Below, in pieces: positions 1-9,064 of a stretch of DNA of 64,000 nt. The notes under the pieces were generated by a model. That model made no database searches. It saw only the letters and a list, made by a program, of their open reading frames with translations, and had not been told where the DNA came from. Both the position numbers and the translations under genes were made by a program. The DNA lies in NCBI RefSeq assembly GCF_000473065.1, contig NZ_AXAZ01000019.1, positions 1 through 64,000 of the forward strand, read 5' to 3'. Within the stretch, counting starts at the first letter, position 1; each line of letters opens with the position of its first letter. The DNA comes from Bradyrhizobium sp. WSM1743. Lineage in GTDB: Bacteria; Pseudomonadota; Alphaproteobacteria; Rhizobiales; Xanthobacteraceae.

Positions 1-40
1 TTGAAATGTGAATTGAAAGAATGCGACGTCGCCCCTTGCT

Positions 41-152
41 CCGTCATTGCGAGCGCAGCGAAGCAATCCAGAATCCCTCCGCGGGGACACTCTGGATTGC
101 TTCCGCCTTCGCCGAGGCTTCGGCGGACAAGTCGCTGCGCTCGCAATGACGA
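41..152. repeat. Palindromic intergenic repeat, family A (copy 1)
   Basis: The element opens with TCATTGCGAGCGCAGCG and AAGCAATCCAGA and closes with their reverse complements, so it can fold into a long hairpin. Further copies lie near 27021, 31491, 44162 and 53338. This copy carries an extra insert of about 29 bases in its right arm that contains its own small inverted repeat. No protein is likely here, although frames run open through it. Confidence 0.85.
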
Positions 153-183
153 GGAAGAGAGAGCGCGCGCCACGCTCCGCTCT

Positions 184-322
184 CGTGCCCCGGACGCAGC
201 GCAGCGCTCCTTCAGCGGTGCGCTGCAGAGCCGGGGCCCACCTATCTACGTGCCGTGTGGCGCTGGGTCCCGGCTCTGCGCTGCAACGCTTCACGCGTTG
301 CAGCTTGTCCGGGACACGCGAG
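184..322. repeat. Palindromic intergenic repeat, family B (copy 1)
   Basis: The element runs from GTGCCCCGGACGCAGCG to TTGTCCGGGACACG, with inner arms GCAGAGCCGGGGCCCA and TGGGTCCCGGCTCTGCGC that are near reverse complements. The same unit recurs near 29010 and 44241. It directly follows a family A element, as it also does at 44 kb. Confidence 0.85.
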
Positions 323-323
323 A

Positions 324-1037
324 TCAATGACCACGCTTCCGCGCCTCTTCGCCGTCCACCTCCGGCGCCATCGCGGCCCATGCACTGGACGCGAATTGCC
401 TGCGCCAGGTCACGATCACCACGGCCGCCGTGGTCACGAACAGCACCCAGGGGCTGACGAACCAGCCGAGATAGCCGAGCGCGAAGAAGAACGCGCGCTG
501 GCCGCGGTTGAAATGGCGGCCGGCGGATTCGAACAGGCGCGAGGTGCGGATGACATGGGCTTCGGCCTCCGGCGTGTCGCGCCGGTCAGCCGGCGGCATG
601 CCGCCGAACAGGATCGCGACATAGTTGAACAGGCGATAGGCCCAGGCGAACTTGAAGAAGGCGTAGACGCAAATCAGCACCAGCCCGACGCATTTCAGCT
701 CCCACATCGCGGGCGAGGTGCTGAGGTCGATCGGCAGCTTGCTCAGAATCGTGATCGCGTCGTTGGTGGCGTGCAGCAGCGCCAGCGCGCCGCCGAGCGC
801 GAACAGGCTGGTGGAGGCGAAGAAGGCCGTGCCGTTCTGGAGCGAGGTCATGATCTGCATGTCGACCATGCGCGTCTCGCGGTCGAGCAACCGGCGCACC
901 CAGACCTCGCGATAGCGGTTCATGCGCGCCGACAGGCTGTCGCGGCCATAGGTCGAATGTTCCAGCGTCAGGGCATAGGCCAGCCATTCGATGATGAAGA
1001 AGCCGACGGCGGCGATGTCGACCCAATGCCTGCTCAT
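324..1037 (-). CDS. DUF599 family membrane protein
   Basis: A protein of 237 residues that I assign to the DUF599 family of bacterial inner-membrane proteins of unknown function. It has about four hydrophobic segments: one at the N-terminus (VGFFIIEWLAYAL), one around residues 75-90, one around 115-135 and one near the C-terminus (FFALGYLGWFVSPWVLFVTT). The first methionine of the open frame lies 18 codons further upstream. The start chosen here is preceded by a clear AGGAGA six bases away. The gene is transcribed divergently from the glutathione transferase gene. No catalytic motif is visible and I do not propose a function. Confidence 0.8.
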   Translation of the reverse strand: MSRHWVDIAAVGFFIIEWLAYALTLEHSTYGRDSLSARMNRYREVWVRRLLDRETRMVDMQIMTSLQNGTAFFASTSLFALGGALALLHATNDAITILSKLPIDLSTSPAMWELKCVGLVLICVYAFFKFAWAYRLFNYVAILFGGMPPADRRDTPEAEAHVIRTSRLFESAGRHFNRGQRAFFFALGYLGWFVSPWVLFVTTAAVVIVTWRRQFASSAWAAMAPEVDGEEARKRGH

Positions 1038-1161
1038 GTGTGTCTCCTGGCGAGGACCGCAACGATTGCCACGCATGAGGGGGCGCAGCAACGATTGATT
1101 GGCAGCAGGCGATGGCGTTAAAAGCGGCTCGCTTCAAAGCGTCTCGGGAAGGAATGATGAC

Positions 1162-1824
1162 ATGGCTGCGCTGAAACTCGCCATCGGCAACAAGAACTAC
1201 TCGTCATGGTCGATGCGGCCCTGGCTCGCACTCCGCGCCAACGACATCCCGTTCGTGGAGACGCTGATCCCGCTCTACACCGACAATCCCGCGGACAAGG
1301 AGCAGATCCTGTCCTTCAGCCGCGCCGGCAAGGTACCGGTGCTGGTCGACGGCGACATCACGGTGTGGGATTCGCTAGCCATCATCGAATATATCGCCGA
1401 GCGCTACCCGGAAGTGAAGCTGTGGCCCGACGACGTCGCTGCGCGCGCGCATGCCCGTTCGGTGTGCGCCGAGATGCATTCCGGCTTCGCCGCTCTGCGC
1501 AACGAATGCGGCATGAATCTGCATCGGCCGATCCGCCCCGTGGCGCTGTCGGCGGACGCCAAGGCCAACATCGCGCGCATCGAGGAGATCTGGCGCGAGT
1601 GCCGCACCCGCCATGGCGCGAAGGGGCCGTTCCTGTTCGGCCGCTTCGGCGCGGCGGACGCCATGTACGCGCCGGTCGTGCACCGCTTCCGCACCTATGC
1701 GATCGAGGTGGCGCCGGACACCAAGGCCTACATGGAGACGATGACGGCGCTGCCGGCATTCCAGGAATGGACGCGCGACGGGCTGGCCGAGACGCTTCGG
1801 ATCGCAAAGTTCGAGGACGCCTGA
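1162..1824 (+). CDS. Glutathione S-transferase family protein
   Basis: A 220-residue cytosolic protein with a thioredoxin-fold N-terminal half, including NYSSWSMRPWLAL (about residues 12-24) and the cis-proline motif GKVPVLVDG near residue 60. A helical C-terminal domain with the GRFGAADAMYAPV segment follows. GSTs of this type conjugate glutathione to electrophiles or act as isomerases; the substrate cannot be read from sequence. The ATG was chosen because GGAAGGA precedes it at good spacing, although the frame is open 21 codons further upstream. It is alone and divergent from the DUF599 gene. Confidence 0.88.
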   Translation: MAALKLAIGNKNYSSWSMRPWLALRANDIPFVETLIPLYTDNPADKEQILSFSRAGKVPVLVDGDITVWDSLAIIEYIAERYPEVKLWPDDVAARAHARSVCAEMHSGFAALRNECGMNLHRPIRPVALSADAKANIARIEEIWRECRTRHGAKGPFLFGRFGAADAMYAPVVHRFRTYAIEVAPDTKAYMETMTALPAFQEWTRDGLAETLRIAKFEDA

Positions 1825-2130
1825 TCGCTGGGTCCGAGGGGGCCGCCGGCCGCGCGCTGACGGGCGGCTCTCGTGGTCTGGAAATCGTCCGGGGCGACGC
1901 CTCACCTGGGGCTGCGACCGGCCTGCGACATGCCGCCTGAACGAGCGGCCCCGATGGTATCATCGGCCCGCCGGTTCCATCTCTATCATTCTGAAAGAAC
2001 TGCAAAATTTGTGCGCTCGCCATGCCGGCATGGCGCTGGCCAAAACGGCGGGACGCGTGCTATACAACCGCCCGGGTTTCCGGCCGGCCATCGCAGTGGG
2101 ACACTGGGCGAGGCAGGCGCTGTTTGAGTG
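1825..2130. other. Intergenic stretch, no gene seen
   Basis: The sequence between the GST gene and the following 67-residue gene contains a moderately AT-rich section around 1975-2010, which is the best place for a promoter. A TATAC-like -10 lies near 2060. An open frame runs through it but has no ribosome binding site and no protein-like composition. Confidence 0.4.
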
Positions 2131-2334
2131 ATGGAGAGGGTGTTGAAGCACAAATTTCCCGTGGGATCGCGCGTCCTGTTCACGGCCAGCAATGTCGCGC
2201 GCCCCGCTGCCAGCGGCTCGTACGAGGTCATCCGTCTGCTGCCGACCGAAGGCGACGACTGCCAGTACCGGATCAAGAGCTCGACCGAAGCCTTCGAGCG
2301 CGTCGCCAAGGAAAGTCAGCTCGCGCTCTCCTGA
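2131..2334 (+). CDS. Small conserved hypothetical protein (67 aa)
   Basis: A compact, soluble, mixed alpha/beta protein: a basic start (KHKFPVGSRVLF), a central strand-rich part (GSYEVIRLLPTEGDDCQYRIKS) and an ending in FERVAKESQLAL. I believe relatives are widespread in Rhizobiales, but I know no function. The alternation of short strands is reminiscent of a small barrel fold, which is only an impression. A GTG directly in front of the ATG could also start it. No obvious operon partner is present. Confidence 0.7.
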   Translation: MERVLKHKFPVGSRVLFTASNVARPAASGSYEVIRLLPTEGDDCQYRIKSSTEAFERVAKESQLALS

Positions 2335-2489
2335 AGGCTGACCGCACCCGCGCATTGGTGCCATCAGGGATTTGTGTCCTGCCGCCGTCAAAAGGCCCGC
2401 TTCACCTTCCCAAGGTGGGCGGGGGCAGCTGCCGGCTCGCGGTGCTCGCTTGACCATTCGCTCTTTGCTCGCGTGAGGGGACGTCGCGC

Positions 2490-3473
2490 ATGAACTGGGC
2501 ATGGGCCACTTCGCTCGACCAAATCTGGCGTTCGCCGGCCTTCCCGATGTGGATGACGCTGGCGGCTGCCGGATTCTTCGGATTGATTCTCCTGATCACG
2601 CTGCTACGCGCCGACAGATCGGTCGCCAATGGGGCGCTGACCGTCATTACGCTGCTATCCATCGCGATCGCGGGGGCAGCCACCGTGCGCGTCTATGGAC
2701 CGGAAGCGCAGTCCGCTCCCGCCGAAGCGCGCGCGCAAGGTGCCGTGACCGCGAGCCTGCCGGCGCTGGCCTGTCTCGACGATCTCGCCGGCGATGCCGT
2801 CGCCGCCGGCTGTGAGAAGGCGCTGTTCGGCGCGCCTGACGCAGCGGCTGCGGCCGTCTCCTACACTGCCGCCAGGATCGACCGGCTGACCGCGCTCGGC
2901 GACGCCGCCACGGCCGAGAAGAGCCTGACACTCGACATGAAGGTGCTGCGCAAGTCGCTCGAGCGTGATCGCTACGGCCTTGTCGCGCACGTGCTGGTGG
3001 CGCGCGACGGCTGCACGCAGTTCGATTGCGCCGCGTTCCGCTCGCTGACCGACCAGCAGCGGGTCGCCGCCAACATGGACTCCCATCTCTACGACACGCT
3101 GGTCGCGCGCTATGCGCCGACCTGGAACACGCCCGCAACAGCGCCGGCGGTGCCGGCCACCGCTGCGCTCGCCGGGCTGCCGTCATCGGTGCCGACGGGC
3201 AAGCCCACCAATGCCGAGTTCCCGAGCGCTTCGTCGACGCCGCCGGTGAGCATCATGAATCCGGAACCGCCCACGGCGGCAACGCGCCAGGCGGCGCCGG
3301 CCGCAAATACAGCGGCGGCGCCGCGTGCGCCGGCCGCGGCCTCGGCACAGGCCGCAGCGCCGGCCGCGAAGAAGCCGCCAGCGCCAAAAGCTCCGCGTGC
3401 GCCGGCAGCCGCACCGGTTCCGCTCGCGCCGCCGCCGGCATCGGCCGCCGCTCCGGCTGCGGAAAACGAGTAG
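2490..3473 (+). CDS. Membrane-anchored protein with Ala/Pro-rich tail
   Basis: A protein of 327 residues. Two hydrophobic segments sit at about residues 20-40 (MWMTLAAAGFFGLILLITLL) and 48-68, followed by a soluble domain of about 140 residues with four cysteines (ACLDD, GCEK, GCTQFDC). These cysteines suggest a periplasmic, possibly disulfide-bonded, domain. The last 110 residues are a low-complexity Ala/Pro/Lys tail. I recognise no characterised family. The start is the ATG after CGTGAGGGGACG. It probably acts at the cell envelope, but its role is unknown. Confidence 0.72.
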   Translation: MNWAWATSLDQIWRSPAFPMWMTLAAAGFFGLILLITLLRADRSVANGALTVITLLSIAIAGAATVRVYGPEAQSAPAEARAQGAVTASLPALACLDDLAGDAVAAGCEKALFGAPDAAAAAVSYTAARIDRLTALGDAATAEKSLTLDMKVLRKSLERDRYGLVAHVLVARDGCTQFDCAAFRSLTDQQRVAANMDSHLYDTLVARYAPTWNTPATAPAVPATAALAGLPSSVPTGKPTNAEFPSASSTPPVSIMNPEPPTAATRQAAPAANTAAAPRAPAAASAQAAAPAAKKPPAPKAPRAPAAAPVPLAPPPASAAAPAAENE

Positions 3474-3515
3474 ATCGGCATTCCAAATGCGTGGCTGCCC
3501 GGCTAATGCTTGGGC

Positions 3516-3956
3516 ATGCCACTCCATCTGATCAAGCTCGCCGTCGGCTGCGACTCCGTCAAGGAATTGAAGGAGTGGGTGGCCGAACGGATGCAGACCG
3601 CCAGGAAGAAGGGTCTGCCCCAACATCACATCCACATCACCCGCATGGTGCCCAAGCGCGACGCCGAAATCCTCGCCGGCGGTTCGCTCTATTGGGTGAT
3701 CAAGGGCGAGATTGCCGCGCGCGAAAAGATCATCGGCATCGAGCCGTTCCGCGACAAGGACGGCATCGGGCGCTGCCGGATCGTGATGCAGCCGAAAGTC
3801 ATCTCGGTCTCGCCGCGGCCGATGCGCCCCTTCCAGGGCTGGCGCTATCTGACCGAGGATGCCGTGCCGGCCGATCTCGGCAAGTCCGCCGCCGGCTCCA
3901 TTGCGGCGATGCCGGAGCCGATGCGGCGCGAGCTGCGTGACCTCGGGCTGCTCTAA
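3516..3956 (+). CDS. DUF1489 family protein
   Basis: A soluble protein of 146 residues that matches the alphaproteobacterial DUF1489 family: N-terminal [15 protein letters not shown], the central [12 protein letters not shown] segment, and [19 protein letters not shown]. The function is unknown. The ATG is preferred over a TTG two codons upstream. Its stop codon overlaps that of the convergent panC gene by a few bases, so the two share a 3' end with no room for a separate terminator. Confidence 0.8.
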   Translation: MPLHLIKLAVGCDSVKELKEWVAERMQTARKKGLPQHHIHITRMVPKRDAEILAGGSLYWVIKGEIAAREKIIGIEPFRDKDGIGRCRIVMQPKVISVSPRPMRPFQGWRYLTEDAVPADLGKSAAGSIAAMPEPMRRELRDLGLL

Positions 3957-4804
3957 ACCGCGATATTGTCGATCAGCCGGGTGGTGCCGAGCTTGGCCGC
4001 GACCAGGATCCGCAGGGAACCGTCGTTGCGCGAGGTGACCGGTGCCAGCGTTGCGGCATGGCGGACCTCATAATAGTCGAGCGCCAAGCCCGCCGCCTTG
4101 ATCATCTCGGCGCCGCCGGCCATCGCCGGCGCGATCGAATCGCCGGCACGGATGCGCGCGGCGCTCTCTTTCATGGCGCGGTAGAGGACCGTGGCGGTCT
4201 GGCGCTCCTCGGGCGAGAGGTAGACGTTGCGCGAGGACATTGCGAGCCCGTCGCGCTCGCGCACGGTGCGGGAGCCGATGACCTTGACGCCGAGGTCGAG
4301 GTCGCGCGCCATCTGTGTCACCACCCGGAGCTGCTGGAAATCCTTTTCGCCGAAGATCGCGACGTCAGGCCGGCACTGCGTGAACAGCTTGCCGACGACG
4401 GTGGCGACGCCGCCGAAGAAGTGCGGGCGGAAGCGGTCTTCGAGGCCGGCCAGCGCCGGCCCTTCCGGCACGATGCGGGTGGCAAAGCCCTCCGGATACA
4501 TGGCCTCGACGCCCGGGTGCCAGACGATATCGACGTCCTCGGCGGCGAGCTTGGCGATGTCGGCCTTCCAGGTTCGCGGATAGGCGCCAAAATCCTCGGT
4601 CGGGGCGAACTGAGTCGGGTTGACGAAGATCGACACCACGACGCGAGTGGCGCGTCGCTTGGCAAGACGAACCAGCGACACATGCCCGTCATGGAGGGCC
4701 CCCATGGTCGGGACCAGCGCGATCGTGGCCTTTCGCTTGCGGAGATTATCGACGGCGCGTCGCAGGGCAGGGACCGTGCGGGCGATCAATGGGCTTGCTG
4801 ACAT
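3953..4804 (-). CDS. panC: Pantothenate synthetase
   Basis: Pantoate-beta-alanine ligase of 283 residues, the usual family length. It joins pantoate and beta-alanine using ATP to make pantothenate for coenzyme A. Family motifs are intact: [10 protein letters not shown] at 32-41 with the HxGH nucleotidylyltransferase signature, [10 protein letters not shown] at 128-137, GEKDFQQL at 152-159 and MSSRN at 189-193. It acts in the cytosol. No panB is visible next to it. It converges with the DUF1489 gene and is divergent from mipZ. Confidence 0.96.
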   Translation of the reverse strand: MSASPLIARTVPALRRAVDNLRKRKATIALVPTMGALHDGHVSLVRLAKRRATRVVVSIFVNPTQFAPTEDFGAYPRTWKADIAKLAAEDVDIVWHPGVEAMYPEGFATRIVPEGPALAGLEDRFRPHFFGGVATVVGKLFTQCRPDVAIFGEKDFQQLRVVTQMARDLDLGVKVIGSRTVRERDGLAMSSRNVYLSPEERQTATVLYRAMKESAARIRAGDSIAPAMAGGAEMIKAAGLALDYYEVRHAATLAPVTSRNDGSLRILVAAKLGTTRLIDNIAV

Positions 4805-5089
4805 CAGGACTCGGCGGATTGGGAATCGGCGAAAGGTGAGGGCATAGCGCCCGGCCGGCTAACCTTAACAAGGGCCGATCATGGACGCCATGCATCCGGA
4901 TGCGGCACAGCATCCCGCGCAAGGTGGCGCAGCACGTCGCGACATTGTGGGCTGGATCACAGACGAAAGACGGCGCCGCGATTCATGATGAAGCAGGGCG
5001 CGCTGCGATTTGCATTACCTGTCACGCATTTCACTTGACCGCAGAGGCGGCCAACTCGAAGATATTCGTTAGGGGTGTTGAGGATCGCT

Positions 5090-6013
5090 ATGCTTGTGCA
5101 GGCAAGCCAAGGCCAATCCGGCTCGGCGCATGTCGTCGTGCTCGGCAACGAGAAGGGCGGCTCCGGCAAATCGACCACCGCCTTGCACATCGCCGTTGCG
5201 CTCCTGAAGGCCGGCCAGCGGGTCGCCACCATCGACCTCGACTGCCGCCAGCAGAGTTTCACCCGCTATATCGACAACCGCGCCGCCTGGGCCCGCCGCA
5301 CCAAGCTCGACCTCGAACTGCCGGTGCATCGCTGCATCAAGCTCGGCGAGACCATGCAGATCGCCGAGAACGAGAATTCCGAGTTCCAGCAGTTCATGGA
5401 GGCGGTCTCGGCGGTCGAGAGCAGCTTCGACTTCATCGTGATCGATACGCCCGGCACCGACAGCTATCTGATGCGGCTTGCCCATTCGATGGCCGACACC
5501 CTGGTGACGCCGATCAACGACAGCTTCCTCGATTTCGACGTGCTCGGCACCGTCGATCCCGCGAGCTACGCGGTGACGGGCGAGAGCCACTATGCCGAGA
5601 TGGTGCGCGACGTCAGGCGCAAGCGCCGCCAGCTCGACGGCGCGACCACCGACTGGATCGTCGTGCGCAACCGCCTGTCCATGCTCGGCTCCCGCAACAA
5701 GCAGCTGGTCGCCGAGGGGTTGAAGGATCTGTCGCTGCGGCTCGGCTTCCGCTACGTCGACGGCTTCGCCGAGCGCGTCGTCTACCGCGAATTTTTTCCG
5801 CGCGGCCTGACCGCCCTCGACGAGATCGATGAGGCCACGCTCGGCATGCGGCCCAATCTCGGCCATCTCACCGCGCGGGAAGAGGTGACGAGCCTGCTCC
5901 GCCAGCTCAAGCTGCCGCTCGACGAGCGCGGCCGCCGCCGCGCGGCCAACCGGGCCGAGTGGTTCAGCCAAGTCGACAAGCCACTTGAAGTCCACGACAT
6001 CCTCGGCGCCTGA
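5090..6013 (+). CDS. mipZ: Division-plane positioning ATPase MipZ
   Basis: A 307-residue ParA/MinD-type P-loop ATPase. It has the deviant Walker A KGGSGKST at 22-29, the Walker B-like FIVIDTPG, and the MipZ segment DLDCRQQSFTRYIDNR. In Caulobacter, MipZ forms a gradient from the ParB-bound poles and inhibits FtsZ polymerisation, which places the division site. The same role is inferred here. The ATG is used because GAGG lies six bases before it; an in-frame GTG lies five codons upstream. The 285-base gap upstream, shared with panC, contains three GANTC sites. There is no minCD in view. Confidence 0.93.
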   Translation: MLVQASQGQSGSAHVVVLGNEKGGSGKSTTALHIAVALLKAGQRVATIDLDCRQQSFTRYIDNRAAWARRTKLDLELPVHRCIKLGETMQIAENENSEFQQFMEAVSAVESSFDFIVIDTPGTDSYLMRLAHSMADTLVTPINDSFLDFDVLGTVDPASYAVTGESHYAEMVRDVRRKRRQLDGATTDWIVVRNRLSMLGSRNKQLVAEGLKDLSLRLGFRYVDGFAERVVYREFFPRGLTALDEIDEATLGMRPNLGHLTAREEVTSLLRQLKLPLDERGRRRAANRAEWFSQVDKPLEVHDILGA

Positions 6014-6341
6014 CGTCGCGGTATAGCGCTACTTTCAGCCGACCCGGGCCAACCACCGCCTCGGGAACCCGGCCGGCGCCTGGCGCGTTTTCATCCTGAA
6101 CCCGATTGAAACCGGTTGCGTCGAATGGTGACCTGCACCCTGGCGTAGCGGTACGAGAATGGGGTGCTCACGGAACGTGTGCGACGCACAATGAAAGGGC
6201 TGCCGGGTCACAATATTTAGCCTTCCTGTCACGCTCCTGTGACATATATTAGGGAATAGGCGACAAGGGGCCGAAGAGCCCCGGAAGAACACGATTTTCA
6301 ACAGGGATTCAGGCCGCTAAGGCCTGAGGCTGAGGACGAAA
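6014..6341. other. Intergenic stretch upstream of the exported hydrolase
   Basis: No gene is seen. The last 130 bases before the hydrolase gene become AT-richer, with CACAATATTTAG and TGACATATATTAGG blocks that could hold a promoter (a TATATT hexamer near 6246). CTGTCAC and CTGTGAC form a short repeat just upstream of it. Confidence 0.4.
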
Positions 6342-7202
6342 ATGAAGCGTGGAATTGCCGTTCTGGTTTCGGTCAGTGCCCTCTGCGGCGTCGCCTATTT
6401 CACGGCGAGCAAGTGGGCGATCAAGCATGAGACTGTTACATTCTACGATGCCTCGCGCGACAACCGTCCGGTGCCCGTCTATATCGCGGTGCGCCGCGAC
6501 AAGGAAATGCAGGCCAATGCCGGCTTGATCACGCTGCCGGTCGCCGTGATCAACCACGGCAACACCGTCAAGAACACGGAGTACGGCTTCCTCGCCAACA
6601 TCTTCGCTGCGCGCGGCTACATGGTCGTGAGCCCGCAGCATGACTTGCCGACCGATCCTCCGATGGTGACCAAGCCCGGCGAGCTCTATGTCGGCCGGCT
6701 GCCGCAGATCCTGCGCGGCGTCGCCAACATCCATCTCGCCATGCAGGAGATGAAGAAGGTTCAGCCCAACGCCGACTACGACAAGGTGACGATGGTCGGC
6801 CACTCCATGGGCGGCGACATCACGATGTACTTCGCCAAACAGTATCCGGACGAGGTCAAGAAGGTCGTCACGCTCGATAATCTGCGCGTGCCCTTCGTGA
6901 CCGCCGGCAAGTTCAAGATCCTGTCGTTCCGCTCCCAGGATCCGCAATTCAAGGCCGATGCGGGCGTGATTCCGACGGACGAGGAATGCGAGAAGGCGGG
7001 CATCCAGGTCGTGAAGACCGAGTTCCAGCACAACGACATGCGCGACACCGGTCCGGATGTGGCCAAGAGCTCGATCCAGAGCATGCTCGACAAGTTCCTG
7101 AGCGCGACTGACAGCGAGATCGCGCCGGTCGACACGCAATCGTCCCCGCCCAAGATCCTCGAGCCTGGTCCGGTCGCCCTGATGGCACCCGCCAAGAGCT
7201 GA
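6342..7202 (+). CDS. Exported alpha/beta hydrolase
   Basis: A 286-residue protein with an N-terminal signal or anchor segment (residues 4-22) followed by an alpha/beta hydrolase core. The nucleophile elbow GHSMGG puts the active serine at residue 155. The NHG motif at 71-73 fits the oxyanion region, and HNDMRDTG near residue 228 supplies the likely catalytic histidine. Substrates could be esters or lipids in the periplasm, but the specificity is not readable. The gene stands alone, with a hairpin terminator candidate about 55 bases past its stop. Confidence 0.82.
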   Translation: MKRGIAVLVSVSALCGVAYFTASKWAIKHETVTFYDASRDNRPVPVYIAVRRDKEMQANAGLITLPVAVINHGNTVKNTEYGFLANIFAARGYMVVSPQHDLPTDPPMVTKPGELYVGRLPQILRGVANIHLAMQEMKKVQPNADYDKVTMVGHSMGGDITMYFAKQYPDEVKKVVTLDNLRVPFVTAGKFKILSFRSQDPQFKADAGVIPTDEECEKAGIQVVKTEFQHNDMRDTGPDVAKSSIQSMLDKFLSATDSEIAPVDTQSSPPKILEPGPVALMAPAKS

Positions 7203-7257
7203 TGTACGAGAGCTGACCTACAAGAGCTGACGTCACCACTCGACTGCAGCGATCGTC

Positions 7258-7289
7258 AAAGCCTCCGCCGGCGCCGCCGCGGAGGCTTT
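7258..7289 (+). terminator. Hairpin terminator candidate after the hydrolase gene
   Basis: An 11-base perfect stem, AAAGCCTCCGC with GCGGAGGCTTT, surrounds a GC-rich loop of 10 bases. It lacks a long T run after the stem, so it may be a weak or non-canonical terminator. Confidence 0.55.
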
Positions 7290-7347
7290 GCGCATTGACC
7301 GGGCCGCATGCGCTGACCACATTAACCGTCCACGCAAGGTGCAAGCG

Positions 7348-8097
7348 ATGTCGGGCGAACCCATCAAACCGCGCGGTCGCGATGCCGTCTCGGCGCAAGC
7401 AGACGGCGCGCTACCGAAAGCGGGGACCTCAACCTCGGAAGACATCTCCGCCTTCGTCGCCAAGGCGCGGGCACTGTCACCGCATGCACCGGGCGCGAAG
7501 GGACGGCTGATCTTTGCGCTGGATGCGACGATGAGCCGACAGCCGACCTGGGACATGGCCTGCGCGCTCCAGGCCGACATGTTTCGCGAAACCGCGGCGC
7601 TCGGCAGTCTCGACATCCGGTTGGTCTACTATCGCGGCTTCAACGAGTGCCGCGCGACGGGTTGGATCTCCGACAGCGCCAAGCTGGCGACGCTGATGAG
7701 CAAGATCGATTGCCGCGGCGGCGATACCCAGATCGGCAAGGTGCTGAGCGAGGCCCGGCGCGAGGCGGTCGCATCCGGCGTGCGGGCCGTGGTCTTCGTC
7801 GGCGATGCCATGGAGGAAGAAATCGACGAGCTCTGCGCCAAAGCCGGCGAACTCGGCATGCTCAAGGTGCCCGTGTTCGTGTTTCAGGAAGGACATGACG
7901 CGATCGCCGAGCGGGCCTTCCGCGAGATCGCGCGCCTGACTGGCGGTGCCTGGTGCCGGTTCGATCCCGGTGCGGCGGCGCAGTTGCGCGAGCTGTTGCG
8001 GGCAGCTGCGGCCTATGCCGCCGGCGGACGCGAAGCGTTGTTGAAGCTGGCCGGAAGCGTGAGCGGCGCGGCGAAGCTGATCAGCCAGATGAAGTAG
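7348..8097 (+). CDS. VWA-like domain protein
   Basis: A 249-residue soluble protein. After a polar N-terminal 45 residues comes a von Willebrand A-like fold with a MIDAS-type motif, DATMS, at 59-63. A threonine in GGDTQIGK and the acidic VFVGDAMEEEIDEL strand also fit metal binding. The C-terminus is an Ala-rich helix. VWA proteins usually mediate metal-dependent protein contacts; the partner here is unknown. AAGGTG precedes the chosen ATG, while the frame stays open 20 codons further upstream. The J-domain gene follows 61 bases later on the same strand and may be co-transcribed. Confidence 0.8.
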   Translation: MSGEPIKPRGRDAVSAQADGALPKAGTSTSEDISAFVAKARALSPHAPGAKGRLIFALDATMSRQPTWDMACALQADMFRETAALGSLDIRLVYYRGFNECRATGWISDSAKLATLMSKIDCRGGDTQIGKVLSEARREAVASGVRAVVFVGDAMEEEIDELCAKAGELGMLKVPVFVFQEGHDAIAERAFREIARLTGGAWCRFDPGAAAQLRELLRAAAAYAAGGREALLKLAGSVSGAAKLISQMK

Positions 8098-8158
8098 CGA
8101 TCAGGCCGGCGGCGATGGACGCCATGCTTTTTGACAAGAGGACGACTATATTCCGGCC

Positions 8159-8884
8159 ATGACCCTGATCGCCGGCGCTGTCGCCGTTATCACGCTTTAC
8201 CTGCTGCTCCAGATGTTCCGCGCCGCCAATCCGGCGGTGCTGGCGCGCACCATCAAGTTCGGCGGCGGCGTACTGGCGCTGGCGGTCGCGGCCTTCACGG
8301 GCTTGCGCGGCGAACTGGCGGTTGCAATCCCGCTCGGAATTTTTGGCGCCGGGTTGCTCGGCTGGACGCCACTGGCGAATGCCGGCTTCGGCAATGTCGG
8401 AGGGCTGTTCGGCGGCGGCGCGACGCGTCCGTCTGGGCAGGCCTCGCGGGTGCGCTCGCAATTCCTGGACATGCGGCTCGACCACGACTCCGGCCAGCTT
8501 TCAGGCCAGATCGTCGCGGGGCCTCACGCCGGGCGCAGTCTCGACGAGTTCGATCTCGCTGGCCTCTTGGCGATGGTCCCGACGTTCGACGCCGAGAGCG
8601 TGGCTTTACTTGAAAGTTATCTGGACCGCCGGTTTCCCGCTTGGCGTCAGAACGCGCAGGGCGATGCGGCAGGGCGGCAGCGCCGCACGGCGGCGAGCAG
8701 CAAAATGACGGCGGAGGAAGCCTACCAGATCCTTGGCTTGCAGCCGGGGGCGGGGCGCGACGACATCAGCCGGGCGCACAAGTCCCTGATGAAGAAACTC
8801 CATCCCGACCAGGGGGGCTCGACGTATCTCGCTGCCCGGGTAAACGAGGCCAAGGATACTCTGCTTCGCACGCATAACGGCTAA
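8159..8884 (+). CDS. Membrane-anchored J-domain protein
   Basis: A 241-residue protein with an N-terminal membrane part (hydrophobic at about 3-20 and 36-70), a soluble linker region, and a C-terminal J domain from about residue 183. The J domain holds the DnaK-stimulating HPD at 215-217 in KKLHPDQGG. The layout (membrane N-terminus, J domain at the very end) resembles mitochondrial Tim14/Pam18 and some alphaproteobacterial DnaJ-like proteins. It likely recruits DnaK to a membrane client. It lies just downstream of the VWA gene, on the same strand. Confidence 0.86.
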   Translation: MTLIAGAVAVITLYLLLQMFRAANPAVLARTIKFGGGVLALAVAAFTGLRGELAVAIPLGIFGAGLLGWTPLANAGFGNVGGLFGGGATRPSGQASRVRSQFLDMRLDHDSGQLSGQIVAGPHAGRSLDEFDLAGLLAMVPTFDAESVALLESYLDRRFPAWRQNAQGDAAGRQRRTAASSKMTAEEAYQILGLQPGAGRDDISRAHKSLMKKLHPDQGGSTYLAARVNEAKDTLLRTHNG

Positions 8885-9064
8885 CTCCGGCACCACGCTA
8901 CAAACGCCCGTACCGCGTGAGCTCCGTTTGCTCTGTCTGCCGTCGCCCGCCTTGTCGGCGTGGTCGATCCCTTGAGCAAAGTTTTAACCCTAAATCCTTG
9001 ACGAGAGGTTGTCGTGGAACAGCCTTGTCGTGAACGGCCTCGGCATCACCGCATCCCCGAAACG

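Noticed and set aside
1..330. Open frames running through the repeats at the window start
   Set aside because: The sequence is two palindromic repeats; identical frames appear in every copy of these repeats.
1873..2127. An 84-residue frame ending just before the small conserved gene
   Set aside because: No ribosome binding site, no protein-like pattern, and it overlaps the likely promoter region.
4900..5832. A 310-residue frame overlapping mipZ in another reading frame
   Set aside because: Composition is arginine-rich as expected for a shifted frame, and MipZ motifs are in the other frame.
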